The notes under the pieces were generated by a model. It had not been told where the DNA came from. It saw only the letters and a program-made list of their open reading frames with translations, and made no database searches. From contig JAEUVL010000068.1 of the NCBI GenBank assembly GCA_016786965.1, forward strand, positions 1 to 7,571: a stretch of DNA of 7,571 nt, written 5' to 3'. A program made the translations under genes and the position numbers. Positions 6,658 through 7,571 of the stretch are shown here, in pieces (positions within the stretch are counted from its first letter, which is position 1; the number at the start of each line of letters is the position of its first letter). The DNA is from Chitinophagaceae bacterium (GTDB lineage: Bacteria > Bacteroidota > Bacteroidia > Chitinophagales > Chitinophagaceae).

Positions 6658-7571
6658 TCAGTTCATTACCATCTCCCTGGCATTTTCCAACGCAGCTGCG
6701 GTAGGTTTTTCACCACTTAACATTTGGGCAATGGTGGTTATTCTTTCATCCGTTGTAAGCAGACGGATATTCGTTTTTACAGCATCTTTTACTATTTGCT
6801 TATAGACAAAGAAATGTGCATCTGCTTTACCGGCTATCTGTGGCTGATGAGTGATGCAGATCACCTGCCGTTTTGCGGCCAGTTCTTTCAAAATAATACC
6901 TACCTGTCTTGCGGCTTCACCAGAAATACCTGTATCTATTTCATCAAAGATCATCGTAGGCAGATCAATTGATTGGGCTACCAGTGATTTTATACAGAGC
7001 ATCAACCGGCTGAGTTCGCCGCCACTGGCTACCTTTCGGACTGGCTGGAATTGACCACTCCTATTAGCATCAAATAAAAACTCCACTGCATCGGTACCGG
7101 ACGGAGTAAACTCGACAGATCTCAAATCCACCTTCAGTTTAGCATTAGGCATTCCTACCTGCGCCAATAATTTGTTTACTTTATCTTCTAACGGTTTGAT
7201 CTGTTTGCGCCGGTTTGATGAGATCTTTTCTGATAGCAGAGCCAGGGCATTGCCAGTCTGTATAAATTCATTTTCCTTTTGCCGGATAGCCTCTTCAATA
7301 TTCAATACGGCCTGCAATTTTTCCGCTAATTGCTTTTGTATGGCGATCAGTTCATTTGTAGAATTTACACCATGCTTCTTTTGCAATTTATAACCTTTCG
7401 ATAAACGTTCATTCAGTTGTTCGATCTTTTCCGGGTCATAGTTAATATGAGAGCTGATGCGGTCCACATCATCTGCAATGTCCTGCAATTCTATTTGTGC
7501 TGATTGCAACCGTTGTATCACTACAGCGAGATCCGGACGAAAACCTGAATAAGGGTTCAGTTGGTTCAGTA
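6658..7571 (-). CDS. recN: DNA repair protein RecN, C-terminal part (5' end beyond window)
   Basis: RecN is an SMC-like ATPase that helps process double-strand breaks in recombinational repair, acting in the cytosol on DNA. The visible part is about 304 residues, roughly the C-terminal half of a protein usually near 550. The frame stays open to the window edge: the residues just upstream of the GTG at 7521 (LNQLNPYSGFRPDLAV) read as continuing RecN sequence, so that GTG is not the start. Order in the protein: the end of the coiled-coil arm (about 7170-7571), the ABC signature SGGELSRLML (about 6996-7026), Walker B in MIFDEIDTGISGEAA (about 6911-6957), and the switch histidine in ITHQPQIAGKADAHF (about 6815-6860). 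The C-terminus has the usual ERI..IA.MLSG motif and ends in AREMVMN. The Walker A half lies outside the window. All visible catalytic motifs are intact, so it appears functional. Confidence 0.97.
   Translation of the reverse strand, partial: LNQLNPYSGFRPDLAVVIQRLQSAQIELQDIADDVDRISSHINYDPEKIEQLNERLSKGYKLQKKHGVNSTNELIAIQKQLAEKLQAVLNIEEAIRQKENEFIQTGNALALLSEKISSNRRKQIKPLEDKVNKLLAQVGMPNAKLKVDLRSVEFTPSGTDAVEFLFDANRSGQFQPVRKVASGGELSRLMLCIKSLVAQSIDLPTMIFDEIDTGISGEAARQVGIILKELAAKRQVICITHQPQIAGKADAHFFVYKQIVKDAVKTNIRLLTTDERITTIAQMLSGEKPTAAALENAREMVMN

Noticed and set aside
7519..7521. GTG as the start of a 287-residue recN product.
   Set aside because: The frame continues upstream to the window edge with RecN-like sequence, so the gene is cut by the window rather than starting here.

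Overview
The window looks like chromosomal DNA of a Bacteroidota bacterium. The main evidence is a minus-strand gene whose product ends in a type IX secretion (Por/T9SS) type A sorting domain, a system restricted to that phylum. The start codons also lack Shine-Dalgarno sequences and sit behind A-rich leaders, as is usual there. The overall style (large beta-propeller secreted protein, moderate GC in genes, AT-rich intergenic DNA) suggests a Chitinophagaceae-like member, but that family placement is inference only. I see no mobile element, CRISPR array, rRNA or tRNA.

Left part, plus strand (200-4652): four genes in one direction. They are a small signal-less amidase_2/PGRP-like domain protein (200-754); a three-helix membrane protein of a widespread but, to my knowledge, functionally unassigned family (952-2055); a second, clearly different signal-less amidase_2 protein (2104-2670); and a 648-residue metal-dependent amidohydrolase with one clear and one possible membrane helix inserted in its barrel (2706-4652). 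The last three are separated by only 48 and 35 bases and probably form an operon. The first lies 197 bases upstream and may or may not be cotranscribed. An AT-rich leader (about 25% GC) precedes the first gene. The set combines two predicted murein or muropeptide amidases, a membrane protein and a membrane-associated hydrolase. It is the most interesting part of the window and could be an undescribed envelope or muropeptide-handling module, but no substrate can be read from the sequence.

Middle (about 4657-4697): a strong hairpin sits between the convergent ends of the amidohydrolase gene and the minus-strand T9SS-cargo gene, and probably ends transcription from both sides.

Right part, minus strand: a secreted beta-propeller protein with a signal peptide and a C-terminal T9SS sorting domain (4711-6387), a 270-base intergenic stretch, and the C-terminal part of recN (6658 to the window edge), a conserved SMC-like DNA repair ATPase. 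Its 5' end lies beyond base 7571.
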